Assembly: GCA_015501075.1 (NCBI GenBank)
Contig: JADNYJ010000087.1
Coordinates: 1-64,000 of the forward strand
From: Gymnopilus junonius
Lineage: Eukaryota; Basidiomycota; Agaricomycetes; Agaricales; Galerinaceae
Length of the DNA: 64,000 nucleotides
Reading direction: 5' to 3'
The notes below the pieces were generated by a model. It was given only the letters and a program-made list of their open reading frames with translations, did not search any database and was not told the origin of the DNA. The position numbers and the translations under genes are program-made. Each line of letters starts with the position of its first letter. Position 1 is the first letter of the stretch. Positions 10,801 to 23,414 of this stretch are shown piece after piece.

Positions 10801-13800
10801 TGACGCTGGAGACCATGTCTTTGAGCTTAGGGACATTTCTATAGAATTCCCTGAAGGCGAGCTTACAGTTGTTACGGGGCCGACGGCATCTGGAAAAACC
10901 GCACTCCTCGTAAGTCTTGTTTTGTTACTCTTCCGTTTATGTCTTTTTGCTCATATCATGTCGCAGATGGCAGTCCTTGGAGAAATGACAATTAAATCAG
11001 GAAGGATAATAATGTCGAAGGAGCTTTCTCGAATTGATGAGAACGGCTTTATGCACGGCATTTCCTATGCATCTCAATCTCCGTGGTTAAGGCATCAGTC
11101 AATCAAAGACAACATTCTATTTGGATACCCTTATGACGAGGAGAGGTATAACATGGTAATAGAATCCTGTGCTCTCAAGCCAGATCTGCAGATGCTCGAG
11201 GACGGAGATGCTACCGAAATAGGCGCAAGGTTAGTGCCCGTTCCTCAGTTGCATTGAAATCTGGCAAACACAACCATTCCCATCTTAGGGGTGTCAGCTT
11301 ATCAGGGGGGCAGAAAGCACGAGTGGCTCTTGCCCGTGCTGTCTATGCTAGGACTAAGTACGTCCTTCTCGATGACCCTCTTAGCGCAGTGGACAGCCAC
11401 ACATCAAGGTTTTTGTATGAGCGTCTGTTGCGTGGCCCATTGCTCGCCAATAGGACTGTTGTATGTCTCATTATACTCCCTCAAAGCTATAACTTCAATA
11501 ATAGTTGCCCAGGTCCTCGTTACCCATCATGTCGAGTTGGTGCTTCCTGGTGCCTATTACCTCGTCCGAATGCTAGACGGACGTATCGACACTCAAGGCA
11601 CCGTCAAAGAACTTAGAGCGCAAGGCATTCTAGAAGGACTTGAACACGATGCTGCCATTGATGAACGCAAGGAAGCGAAGATCGAAGCAGAGGCCCAGGC
11701 TGTAGAAACAGCGACGGCGGATACAGTGGAGCCAAGTGAAGCCGAAGCAACCAAGAAGCCTAAAAAACTCATCAAAGACGAGCATAGAGAAACTGGTGGC
11801 GTAAAGTGGTCGATCTATAAGAGCTACCTCAAGGCGTCGTAAGTTTTCTACTTAGCAGTTCTTCTTATTTCGATGTTCTTTCGTAGGTCCTACTGGACGT
11901 GGGCATTCTTGGCCTTCATTGTTGTTGTTATTCAATTCCTAGGGATCGGAGAGAAGCTTTGGATCAAGGTATCTGGCGATTCTTTAGTTGTGTTCCTGCT
12001 TGCTCAGCCGTTGTTCTTTTAGACCTGGGGCGAAGCTTATAAAGTCGACAACGCATCTGTGCCTACATTCTATGAATTTCGCTCATTTGCTACTGTAGAG
12101 CACGAGTTACCTATGGACGGTCAAGTCATGCACCATCACCATTTTCATACCTACCAAAGCCTCAGTAGCCCTAGAACGCTCTTTGGCTTTGAGTTGCCCA
12201 GTGCGAATGAGCATCCACTTTTCTACATTGGTATCTATGCTTCCATCGGACTTGTCAGCGCATTGGCAAGCGTCCTATCGGTCACTGCCCAATATACGGG
12301 GGCTCTGAGGGCCTCTCGTATCCTATTCAAGTTAGCCAGATTAACTTTCTCTCGGCCTGTTACTTATATTCCGTAGACAACTCCTTGTTACCGTCGTTCG
12401 AGCTACTTTCCGCTTCCACGACACGACTCCACAGGGTGATTTTTCAGAGTCTAATCTGACACCCGCACAATTTTTAACAGGGTATATTTGTCATAGGTCG
12501 CATGCTCAATCGCTTTGGCAAGGATGTGGAAACAATTGACTCTTCACTCGCCGGTTCACTTCAAGCCGTCAACTCTTCGCTTGCTAGCTTTTTTGCTTCT
12601 ATCATCACCGTGGCGTAAGTTCTTTTGTTGTAATGTCTATCGTCTAAAACATAATCCCTCAAACCAATATAGTGTTGTTTTCCCCTATTTTGGTATTCCA
12701 GCCTTCTTTATTGGGTTGACATATCGTGCTCTTGCAATTGGATACCTCAACACCGGACGAGATCTGCGAAGAATGGAATCCAATTCTAGATCTCCCATTT
12801 TCTCTGATTTTGGGGAGCTTCTTGAAGGCATCGTCACAGTCAGGGCCTTCTCTGCCGAGAAGCGCTTCCTCGATAATTTACATATGAAAATCGATACGAC
12901 GACTAAGGTCGGCATTCTTCGTGAGCTTTGAGTGTTTATTGTATTGACATTTCTTTAGATGTGGTACACATTCTGGATGACAAATCGTTGGCTTTTGTTG
13001 AACTTTGATGCTTTGGGCGCTTTGGCAGTTCTTGTAACAACCTTGTTCTCAATAGCAACTTTGACCGATGGGGCTGGCCTGGCCGGTTTGTGTATCACTA
13101 GTGCAATGGCTTTCACATCGTCGGGTATACCTGTTTCCTCTCTCTGCACTTCATTTTACTAAGTTCTATACGACTCCTCCAGTATACTGGGCTTGCCGAT
13201 TCTGGACTGGTAAGTCTTGCTCCTACAACGCTGGTTCAAAATCGAATGGCTCATAACAATCTCTTGTAGCTCTTGAATTGGACCTCAAGTATGCTTTCTC
13301 TCCGTGTCGTTCTTTGGTCCTACTAACAGTTTGGAAGCTCCGTTGAACGAATTGTTGAATAGTATGTCCCACTCTTTTTCCTGTAGTGCGGCAGGCATTG
13401 ATCAATTCTTCAAGCCTCGACCTGCCTCAAGAACCACCTGCTGTCATAGAGTCCAAACGTGTTCCTGCATACTGGCCATCCAATTCTAACAATGATTCGC
13501 TCATCGTTGTTGAAGACTTGGAGATCAAATATGCGCCAGATTTACCTGCAGTTCTGCACAATGTCTCATTCACCTTGAAGGCAGGAGAGAGGGTTGGTCT
13601 TCTAGGCCGCACAGGTTTGTCTGTGATCTACTGTTCTCCTCGGTTCTGTTTACAAAAGTCAATGTACAGGAAGCGGAAAGTCCACACTTGCTATGAGTAT
13701 GCTGAGATTTGTACGTGCTTAGAGTCGTTTTTCATAGGAAGAAATCTTAAGCCTGGAAATTCTAGGTGGATCCTACGAAGGGCCGCATACTCATCGACGG

Positions 13801-14791
13801 AATTGATATTTCAACCATCGGAATTCATGACTTGCGTTCTAGATTGGTAAGTTTTGGGACGTTGGTTCTTCGAACATTATCGTCACTGTTAACTGGTATC
13901 TTTCTAGACGTTCATTCCTCAGGTAAGTATCAAAACATGAGTGAGAGATGTTAAGTTATACAAAGCATGTTTTCCAGGATGCAACTCTATTCTCCGGAAC
14001 ACTAAGAGATAATCTCGACCCTTTTAGTATGTAAAAGTTATATATTCCAGGTATTACATCTTACTATTTTTCTGCTAGACGAGCATACCGATGCGGAGTG
14101 CCTTGACGTCCTTCATCGAGTGCAAATGATCACAGATAGCAATCCCGCATCGCAAAGGACGTCCAGAGAACAGAGCGCCGCATCCTCGCGCAATCCTTCT
14201 CGACCTGTATCACCTACTGGTGCGGTAGTTGAGCGAGAAGAGACTATCGACACTATATCGACCACCACCACGGACGTCGACACCAAGACGTCAGTTACCC
14301 TCGACACGAAAGTGTCCGCAGGTGGAACCAACTTCTCGCAAGGCCAGAGGCAATTAATCGCTATGGCACGAGCCCTTCTCAGGAGGAGTTCAATCATTGT
14401 CCTTGACGAGGCGACCAGCAGCATTGATTTTGCCACCGATGCAAAAATCCAGGCAACAATCAGGGAGGAATTTACAAATTCGCTCTTGTTAACTGGTATG
14501 CACTTCTTTGGTACTTATGATTTCATCTGACCTTGCCTAGTTGCACATCGTTTGCGGACAGTGATCGACTATGATAGGCTTATTGTCTTGGACAAGGGAG
14601 AGGTACGTGGGATCGTGCTATTGCATTCATTCATTTTCATCTATCCCTTGTGTCGTCCCCAGGTTGTGGAATTTGACACCCCCTGGAATCTTATAAACAA
14701 TGAGGAAGGAATCTTTAGAAATATGTGCCTCAAAAGTGGATCCTTCAGCGAGCTTTCTGAGGCAGCGAAGGCGAAAGCAGAAGCCAGCTGA
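7821..14791 (+). CDS. ABCC-type (MRP/Ybt1-like) ABC transporter
   Basis: A long gene with many short introns. The ATG at 7821 opens a hydrophobic N-terminal extension (TMD0-like, several membrane spans up to about 8500). A first transmembrane domain follows ([17 protein letters not shown], then the 8990-10480 exons), then NBD1 at about 10800-11620. NBD1 has Walker A GPTASGKT, signature LSGGQ (11297-11311), Walker B YVLLDDP, and H-loop VTHH. The second transmembrane domain lies at 11880-13250 and NBD2 at 13490-14760. NBD2 has Walker A GRTGSGKST split by an intron, signature FSQGQ, Walker [11 protein letters not shown] and H-loop VAHR. NBD1 has Asp where the catalytic Glu is expected, typical of the asymmetric ABCC class. 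A Ser/Thr-rich insert of about 60 residues sits in NBD2 before the signature (14140-14330). Fungal members move glutathione conjugates, bile acids or metals, often into the vacuole; the substrate cannot be read here. Confidence 0.93.
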
Positions 14792-15280
14792 AATCATTAT
14801 TGGTGGCTATTGGTGGCTAGAACTTGGCGATATCCATCTAGAATCTGTTATTTATTATGTATTGCTACTTATTTTGGCTCTTGGAATATACTTACATACA
14901 TTTGGTTGATTCATTTGATATGGTTTAAGCTGAGTTCTGCGCGTAGGCAATATTTAACAATACATCTGTGCAAGAAAGTCAGGTGCTTTCCTCAAATACG
15001 GGATAAAAAGGGGCAATGGTAAGACTGGATCTACAGCCTAACAGAAAAGCGTTATGTGATATACGTGGTAAGAATAGGCTAATACTAATAAGATATGGAG
15101 AAATTGTATGTGGGATGATGAACAGTGGATATGGGTAAATACTGTAGTCGGAAGGTGCGTGGCAAAGAGATAACGGTATGCAAGGAGCAAGTGGGCCAGT
15201 TTTCATCATCATAAATATTGAAAATACGCTATCGGTACAACGGGCTTGGTTTTCCGTGTGAAGTGGTTTGACATCTGTCT
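14792..15280. other. Intergenic, convergent 3' regions
   Basis: This is the space between the ABC transporter stop and the end of the minus-strand membrane protein. It includes a short direct repeat of TATTGGTGGCTA at about 14798-14819. No gene is supported. If the alternative last exon of the neighbouring gene is used, part of this stretch would be coding on the minus strand. Confidence 0.5.
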
Positions 15281-16898
15281 TCATGAAATGCTCATGCGAT
15301 TGAGGGTCGTACTTGCTGCTCGCCCGTGGGTCGGAGCGCCGAAGCCCTGAGCCTTTCGAGTTACTACGTGGAAAGTGAGTACATAGGAGGGTACAGGCAA
15401 AACCTGGTCACCTACATGCTTCTTTCAGGCCACGCCCAAAGTTTCTTAGTACAACAACAGAGTATACAAACGTCGCGAAGAGGAGCACAATGGCAATCAC
15501 AGCTGTAATCAATGTCAGTGGTGAATGACAGCTTGTCCTAATACATACAGAAAATAGTCAATGACTTCCACACGAGTTTATATTGCTCCGTGCTGTTGTA
15601 TAGAAGCACCTTGATAAGCTGCAGAGAGAAACGTTATCGAAGAGGTCCTAAGGAATGGAGGGGAACCTACTTTATAGATGAAATAAATCATGGCACCAAC
15701 GCAACCAGCCATAAACGTCGCCATCATCCATTTGTTCTCATGTCTAGCAGCAAGATGACCTTCAACCAGCAGTACGATGGATAAAGGCAGAGCTGCACAT
15801 GTGACATAATATTCCCAGTCCGTATCTTGAAGCACTAGCCAAATAAATTGCACCGAAAATCCAGCCCAAAAGAACACATCGAACTTGACCAAGCATTCGT
15901 AGATTTGATAGTCGGCGTACATCTTTTTGATCCTCCGGTCTGCCCCAAGGAATTTGTAGACTTTCCAGCCGAATTCATTATATATCTTCCAACCAAGAGC
16001 AATGTATGCAACTTCAGCTACTGAGATGACGATGGGGATGATTGTCGTTAGGACGTTAATAGGTATATTCGAAACTCCTCCTGAGGCTGATGAGTCGATC
16101 AATGCATCTCGAATTTCCTTTATTTGAATCACGGCATAGAGAAGGAAGAGAGCATTGAATATTCTAGAGAAGCAGAGTTAGGTCAGCGCATTTTTGTGCA
16201 TTCCATAGCTCACGTTAGGAATAGAAATTGAAGGGTATTTCGAGCATATACAGCGTCCAAAGCCATGACAAATTGAAAAACGCTGTTATAAAACGAGTGA
16301 GCCTAACATCTGTCACACATAAACCATTGACTAACTGAGCAAGGGCGAAAATGCTCAGGTAGACTGGCATTCGCGTAGAGGCTGTTGTCGCAACTTCGCG
16401 TGCATCGTCTGCCTTCTGCTTTTCGCGCACTCTCAGGAAAAGCTCTCCTTCTATGGCGAGGTCTATTGTTGTCTCTATCAGGACAGTAGCAACATACATC
16501 CGACATGCTAGTGATTCAGGCAGAATCTATGGGGTGATCAATGAGCGCAAGTGCATAAAGCAGCAAATAGGACGAGGGACCTTCTGCCAAAAACTCCGTG
16601 GATCTCCTTCTTTCGTGGGCACAGGAGGTGGATAGGCATAGGAAGTTTCATGCGTGTCGTCCGACTGTTTGGACGTGAATGCTTTCCCTGTGAGAGGTAT
16701 TGAGTCATTCCGTTGATGTGATGACGGAGGTGAACCAATTGTGTAGGTCTGGTGCCGTGTATTGGCGGCATAAGGAGCAGCATATTCGTCAATGAGATCG
16801 TCGTACGAGGACTTGAAGTCCTCCTGTGTTGCAGAGGGATTGGGTTGGAGGTAGGGAGAATGCTGTGGTTGGGAGGAGTAGAGATTGTTGGCCGACAT
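15281..16898 (-). CDS. Multi-spanning Golgi membrane protein, UPF0658-like
   Basis: The start at 16898 opens a Ser/Tyr/Pro-rich cytosolic arm that ends at DPRSFWQK. About seven membrane spans follow. Readable blocks after splicing are ILPESLACRMYVATVLIE, FVMALDAVYARNTLQFLFLT, IFNALFLLYAVIQIKEIRD, FLGADRRIKKMYADYQ, VKFDVFFWAGFSVQFIWLVL and VVVLRNFGRGLKEA. This pattern resembles the fungal family annotated as UPF0658 Golgi apparatus membrane protein. The match is from recall and the function is unknown. The last splice is uncertain. A GTAGGT donor gives a short tail ending at 15281. A GTGACC donor five bases on gives a tail starting NSKGSGLRRSDPRASSKY that stays open to 14979 and looks more protein-like. 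Confidence 0.75.
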
Positions 16899-17136
16899 GG
16901 CGGCAAAGGAAAGTATAACCTACTGGAGGCAAGAGAGTGTGGTTGCGAAAATGAAAGGCAAGTGATGTTCTTTCCCAGCCGCCGTTGCGGGGCTCTTTCA
17001 CCGTGTTTGGCGTTGTCAAGGCACATTTTGACCCGCCGGCTGACATAAACTAATTAGACTCATACATTGCAGGCAAGTCTAGATATAATGGCCGCTACTA
17101 CAGACAGAGGAACTCCCTAATCATCCTTTGCCAAAC

Positions 17137-18146
17137 TCACAGGAGCTTCAGCTTCCCCGTAATTTCATTCACCAGTCTCCCAGGGCCTGACGCGGGGTTG
17201 CCTGAGCATCATTCCCAGCAACAAGAGAAAACATACCTATGATTCCAAGCACAGTCCTCGAGCCAGCCGCAATCTGGGTTCGACCACTACAAAGCATAGG
17301 TCAGAAATTTACGGGCACTGAAAAATGCCCCAATTACGCGTCTTGTATCGAGCGGGCACAAAGGTTCAAACTCTGCGCTTGAGCTTGCAGGAGTAATAAT
17401 TCTTCTTCGTTTTCGCATCGCAAGGTTATCTTCTTTTGTCTGGCGTACTTTAAAATTGGAAACATATGCAGTGAACACAAGACGAACCCTGTCCGCTCCC
17501 ACTGTCGCAGCATCTATCGAGATAATCAGATGAAGGTTTCGAGTTGGCAAAAGCAAGAACTTACAACTGTATTTTTGGCTGATAATGTCTTGTAACATGC
17601 CAGGGCAGCATGTCTTCGAATTGTGTCAGAAAATGGCGGAATTTTCAACCAAACCACTCACGAGCATCTTCAAGCAGAGAGGCAAGTCAGATAGGCAGTA
17701 CAAGATTCGGCGGCACTGACTGGGCTGCAATTTTGCCTGTAGTCATTCCCAAATCTGTCCGAACAACAAGCACCTATAGGATGGGAGTTTTCATATTGAA
17801 TAACAGGTAGAATGGCTTTTGTTGGGCAAACAGTGACGGACCATCTTGCAAATGTCAGAGGGGTCTACCCTGAGCGAAGAAATGTCTTCGTCGGCCGCAC
17901 TGGATTCGTCACTCTCGTCGCTTTCATTTCCGTCTGTTTCTTCCTGTATAGAAATTTTCGAGGAGGTGGGTGGTACCGGCGGCTTGGCTGAAGGAGGTGA
18001 TTCGGTCCGACGGGGCGCCTTAGTCCCTGCCCAGTACCCTACGGAAACGGATGCCGCAAGCAGTGCAGCGTAAACGGTAACTAAAAGTTATGTTATGCTT
18101 CATATATCAGGTCAGGGAACTGCGACATACCACTAGCCTGACCCAT
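17137..18146 (-). CDS. PTH2: Peptidyl-tRNA hydrolase 2, membrane-anchored
   Basis: The first exon is 16 nt (18131-18146, MGQAS). Exon 2 (17842-18080) gives a membrane span (VYAALLAASVSVGYWAG) and an acidic linker. The Pth2 domain follows: VLVVRTDLGMTTGKIAAQ, CSHAALACYKTL, WERTG, QKKITLRCENEEELL, SLNLCARSIQDAGRTQIAAG and VNEITGKLKLL. The conserved GK-AAQ-SHA and AGRTQ motifs, linked to catalysis in this family, are intact. To join AAQ to SHAA in frame, a 6-nt microexon (ATGCTC, 17662-17667) must be used between introns of 53 and 48 nt. Pth2 frees tRNA from stalled peptidyl-tRNA. The N-terminal anchor is like human PTRH2, which sits in the mitochondrial outer membrane; that location here is inferred. 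Confidence 0.93.
17662..17667 (-). other. 6-nt microexon in PTH2
   Basis: On the minus strand, ATGCTC lies between acceptor CTTGAAG and donor GTGAGT. It turns the split codons CA and ACAT into CAA-TGC-TCA-CAT, that is Q-C-S-H, which is exactly what the Pth2 family has at this place. Skipping it shifts no frame but deletes two conserved residues. Confidence 0.8.
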
Positions 18147-19198
18147 TTCTTCTTCTGAAAGGATTTAGAGTAAGACGAGAGTACTTAGGAGAAGAAACCC
18201 GTACAGTAGAGGCACGTGGTCACGGGTAGACCGATGTGACGTTTCGCGTCAACTTGTTACGCTCTCAGCTTGTCTTCTAGGTTAGTCCTGCCTTGGTCCT
18301 GCCCAATGTCTTGCTCTCAACAGCCCACCCTGCTTTCTAGCTTCCGACGGATGATCTAGTCCTTGACATTTCTAATAGGCAGTAGATGGCGCGACCTTCA
18401 ATTGCTCAATAATTTACCGATGTCCAACCGAAGTCATAATTAAATTATAGCAACAAGTAAGCAAACGTCGGGCCCTCAAAAACTACCGGATAGTAGTTGA
18501 CTCTAAAGCCTCTGTGTTGAGAGAACCTAAGTTTCAGTCTCTTCAACCAGTCCAATTCAAGCCACTTCCTTGCGAAAATCCAGAGGTGCCCACTCGAAAC
18601 TTGCCCTCTCCCTGGAAGTTCGCTCGGAGTTGTGACCGACAGGATGAAAAATTTTCAAGGCACTCGGTATGTGCACCGGCGGGACATGTTTCTCGCTAAG
18701 GCATATCTTGACGATCTTGGTCGCTCCTTATGGTGGCGAAGGTCTTCCGCAGGGATCACGAGAGTCAGGAGGGCACATATTGCTTAAATTTTACGTATTT
18801 CAACTAAATCCAGGCGCCGATGTCTCACAAATACGTCCATGGGCCTTCCTTCAGCTGTTAGAAATCATACAATTACCCACGAAAGATTAAAAGGTAAACA
18901 ATAGCTATCTCACCTTGGTATAGTCTTGAACTTTTTCTTATTTCTGGGGTAATGTTTTACGGATCTTGCGTTAGATATCACCTTCGCTAGCTCTGAAAAG
19001 GAGCGAACTTTACTCAATGCTAGCAAGCGAGACCTGAGATTGGGATTCTTTGAACCCATTCTGCTCAACCTTCATGCCTTTCGGATCGAGTAAACCGACG
19101 ACGGCCTGTTGACTCTAGAATGAGGTGTTTCACGTCACACGACTTTTCTCCCCCTTTTTCTATATAACCCACTTGTTGTGAATGCCTTTGAACAAGTC
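18147..19198. other. Intergenic, divergent promoters
   Basis: About 1 kb lies between the divergently read PTH2 and the first MFS transporter. A TATATAA box at 19161-19167 is 32 bases before the MFS start codon. The rest shows no supported gene. Confidence 0.5.
19161..19167 (+). promoter_or_regulatory. TATA box of the first MFS gene
   Basis: TATATAA is preceded by a C/T-rich run (CTCCCCCTTTTTC). The spacing of 32 bases to the ATG at 19199 implies a very short 5' leader, or a transcription start further upstream. Confidence 0.45.
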
Positions 19199-21771
19199 AT
19201 GTCCTCCCTTCTGCTTCCCATCGTTGTCGAATCTTGCCAGAGTGGACGCCGCGGACGCCGCCGGAGCTCTGTCAATCCACTGGGTGCCTTGATTCCGGCT
19301 CCAAATGCTGAATATTTTCCTCCTCAAGAAGGCAGCGCTATTGTTGACGAGCATGAACATCCCGGGACTGCTTCTTCTTCCGTCCCTTCCAGTACAATCG
19401 TCTTATCTCCTACAGAAACGATCCTTCAACTTCCCGAACTACCATCTAAACTCGTTTCTGCTCAGCATTGTCATGCCGTTGATGCTGATAAACCATCGTC
19501 GCCTTCGACTACCATCCTGGGGGGTCAAAGGCTCTCTACCACAACGCTTGCCAATAATGTCGACCTCAGATTGGAACGTCTGCGATGGCGTTTAGCTAGT
19601 GGCTTCTTTGCGTACTTCCTATGTGGCTGGGGTGACGGAGGTAAGGCCACCGAAACATAAACCAGTCCTCAGATAATTAAACGCATATTTTCTTTAGTGA
19701 CAGGCACCATGTTGCCTTGTGAGTAGTCCACTTCCTCCATCTGCTGATATTGACCTGTCATTAGATCTTATGGCCGACTATCGCATTAGTTACATGACCT
19801 CTTCATCTTTATATGCAGCAAGCACAATAGGGCATGTCAGGAATGATCTTCTTTTTAGCTGACGACTGACAGCTAGCCCAGATTTATGCTTGGGACATTG
19901 CTAGTTGAAACGATTGTCCACAGGCTTGGCTTCTATGATCTGGAGAAAACGCACTGGTCATGGATACCGAGTTCAAATTTATCTTGTCGTTTTGCTCCTG
20001 GGAAATTCGAGAAACAGAAGACAGGATATTCCCCCTCTCAAGGCAGACTTTTGGCCCTTCTGCTTGCAAGCACTCTGCACGCTATGTTTTTTGTGATGAT
20101 GGGCACAGAGGCCGGCTTTTGGGTCTCTTTCGGCGCCTATGCTGTTGCAGCATTTGCCAGGTCTATCTTAACAGGTTCGTGGATGGCAACGTCTTGAAAC
20201 TTTGCTCTGATCTTTACGCCGTATAGCGTCCTTGTAATTATGGCCGATTCTATTTGCGTCCTTTCCTACTAAACAGTTGAACAGAAATACGTATTTTTCT
20301 TCTGGCCCTAGGGGATCGATAGGTTATGCTTTTGCCTTATGGAGTGAGAGTGCAGTTTCGAAGCTTAATCAGTTTGCTTGACGTACTTTTTAGGCTTCGG
20401 AGGTGTCATATCTCCTTTAGTCTGCCAATCTGCTGTAGCTGCTGGTGTTCCATGGCCCAAATTCTACTTCGGCTCCCTAGTTCTATCCACGACCAATGTC
20501 GCGTTTTTGGTTTTGACCTTCAAACCAATTTCTGCTGAATTTCTACGAGATCACCAGGATGCGAAAATGAAGAGAACTTTGGCTGAGAACGATAATGAAA
20601 ATTGGACGCATGAGAAAGTTTTTGAACAGGACATCGAAAGGAAAACGCCCAAAAAAGGGCAAGTCAGCAGAGCTCCAACAAATAAGAAATGTACAGCTCC
20701 AGCGCTAGTCCTTCTTTGACGTAGATGTTATTGATTTGATCGCGCAGCCCTTCTCACCGCACTGAAATTACCATATCAGTGGAGCATCTGCTTGTTCGCG
20801 CTCCTATACTGTGGTTGGTAGGTCTTCATTTATGGAGTCGACTTAATTGTCTTCTGATGATGCTTCCAAGTGAGACCACAACCCAATCATTGGTGAGTCA
20901 CTTTTGCCATGAGGTCTCTGCTACTGAAGAACTCGATCCTTCACAGATGGTTTCCTACCTCCTTGGGACAAGAGTGCGTTCAATTCCAGATTAACGATTA
21001 ATCCGAGTTACTAACTTGTGATAGCATGCAAACCCAGATACTGTGGGATACGTCACTTCCGGTTTTTGGGGAGGTATAACTGTAGGTAGATGTATTTGGG
21101 GTCACTTTATGTCAAGGTATGTCCCTTGGCGATCCTAGTTACAACTCAGCACCGATGAAGACTGCAAGACTTAATTATACGCAGCGGAAATTTGTGATCC
21201 AAGGATGCATGTAGGGTTTAGTCATCTAATAGCTGGCGTGACTAATTTGTTTGTTTTCCAGCCGTAAGCATGTGGTAGAGATGATATGATACCATCAGCA
21301 CTCTAATCTGTCCCTTCCCACTAGTTATTGGCTTGACGATGCAAATCCTTATATGGAAGATCAACTCTAACCTTGCAAACTCGTTTTCAACTAGTATCAT
21401 TGGTATGGTGTATGGGCCTATCTTTCCTGCATGCCTTACTTTGGCCAACGATATCCTGCCTCTGGAAGTTCGCATGGTTAGTATGGCGTTAGTGTGAGTG
21501 TCACTTCCTGCTGCAAAGTGACAGCGCTGATCAGCATTGGATTCATAGCTCTGCTACGGGTAGCGCTGGATCAGGTAAATCCTATTACACTTTGAAGACG
21601 TAATCTGAGGAGGAATTTTTCGAAGCCCTATTCCCTTTCATTGCGGGTGCAATATCCAGTTCAAAAGGCGTTCAAAGTCTGGTCTATGTCACCATTCCGT
21701 TGGCAAGCACCATAACCTGCATCTGGTTTCTATTCCCTTCCAGAATTCCTTCCGGCGCAGGTGCTGTTTAG
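19199..21771 (+). CDS. MFS transporter, tandem copy 1
   Basis: About ten introns. The ATG at 19199 opens a 130-residue hydrophilic arm, then LRWRLASGFFAYFLCGWGDG joins VTGTMLP after splicing. Later blocks are YLMADYRISYMTSSSLYAAS, LLLASTLHAMFFVMMGTE, AYAVAAFARSILT, FGGVISPLVCQSAVAAGVPW, ETTTQSLMVSYLLGTR, VGYVTSGFWGGITVGRCIWG, GMVYGPIFPACLTLANDILP and ALFPFIAGAISSSKGVQSL. These fit a 12-span major facilitator with a central hydrophilic loop (FLRDHQDAKMK). The closest type I know is the fungal Bsc6/fucose-permease-like group. The substrate is unknown. It is clearly paralogous to the gene at 23415: blocks such as RLASGFFA, ISPLVCQS and GVPW are shared. The gene ends at IPSGAGAV. Confidence 0.85.
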
Positions 21772-23414
21772 AATTCTGAATGTATGTTTGGTATTCCGAA
21801 CCGGCGAATCCACATTCCCTAAAGCAGCTCCAATAAAAATTTCAGGTATATGATAGAGATAAATGAATGTCGCACGTAGAAACGTTCTCCTGTTCCTTCT
21901 CATTTTAGACCATAGAAATATTCTTTCGTAATTGCGTGATCGATAGAAAATTAAATGCAATGTCCTCAGCAGTAAATACTGACGACATAGAAGCCAGCGC
22001 AAAGCCAGCCTTCGTTAAAGGCTGACGTACCATTTGGGCACCATGAAACTTGTTCCGTTAATATGTTAGCGGTAGCTTCCCACGTAATTCTTACCTTTCC
22101 GTGCGGAAGTACGAAGACGACGACAGTAAGCGCTGGAATCAGGCCGAAACACCGACTGATCATAAACCAACTTCCATATACGGAGAGTAGACGGGAAGAT
22201 GGATCTTCGTATAAGCATGAAAAATTTTGTGATAAGGAATATGAAGTGGAATGTAAAAATTTGAGAGGGTGTTCGGGTAAGTACTTACAATGACCAGGCC
22301 GCTACATCAACTCGGCCGGCGGGAGCTATGGGCGGCAATACACATCTTAGACCTTTCAACAGGTACGCAGCATAAAAATGTCAATGTAGGAGGTTATCTA
22401 ATAAATATATAGTGATATACTACCTGCTCTACAAAACTTTATCAGTTCCTGGTAATATTTCGCTATTTTCCAAGCCTTTTGTGCGAAATGGACTTTCATG
22501 TTTGCTTTTGTTTGGTCCTCCGGCACCTTACTTCTAACTTCCAAATTAGGTGCTGCCCGTTGCACACAAACCCTGTTTTAGCCGTCATGTAGAGACGGCT
22601 GTATTTACCATTAGGCGCAATTCACCTCGGACTCTCACCCAACAACGAACGTTGTTTTAATATCTTGCACTGGTTGGCGGCCCTGGCGAACTTGGAAAGC
22701 GCTCCTTCACGCCAAGCATTACAACGTTTGTGCACAAGTTTTCCTGCTATTCGATTAAATGTTTTCAGCCTCCTTGTGCTGGCGAAAATTTACGACTTTG
22801 TCGTCTTTTTGCATTCAAAATGTAGATCCTTATAAGACTCATTGGCTTTAATTTCCATATCAAAGGACTCGGCGTAGAACGACGGAATGCTGGTATCATA
22901 TCGTCCAATCAAAGCCCATCTTCCGTTGTTCGGGAGCACTTTGCGGAGAAATTGAACACTCTTGAGTAATATGTGAGCTTTCAACCCAATATCTTATCGC
23001 AATGACAAGTAACAAGTGTTTTTTTTTCGCCAGATCGGGAACCACGACTTGGTTATCTTTACCTCTTAGATCACTGTCGCGATTCTCGAAGTTTGATACC
23101 TCCGTGATGCTGCGCGACCGAGTGGTTCGATTCCTCGGACGTCAAAAATTGCACAAGCATATACGCTAAAGCAACGAAACGAGGCTTCTCTTGAGTGGAC
23201 ATACAGCCGAAATGAAAGCGTCCGTCTTTACCATGATGGCATTGGATACCGACATAGTAATGCCACACAGGTACGCCCGCTTTAGTATATAAGAACTTGA
23301 ATTTTTTATCTTGAAATGCACGGACCGTGGTGGCTGCCCCTCCCTATTTTCTAATCCTTGGACGGCGCGTTGCAACGCTCGGCTCTCAAAATTTACTGCG
23401 CTGCAGCACCACCT
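21772..23414. other. Spacer between the tandem MFS genes
   Basis: 1.6 kb with no supported gene on either strand. Open frames are short and lack family motifs. A TATATAA at 23287-23293 is about 120 bases before the second MFS start and is a plausible promoter element. Confidence 0.5.

Noticed and set aside
17846..18073. Plus-strand open frame of 75 codons rich in Ser and Glu
   Set aside because: It is the antisense of PTH2 exon 2, whose minus-strand reading has the membrane anchor and leads into the Pth2 domain.
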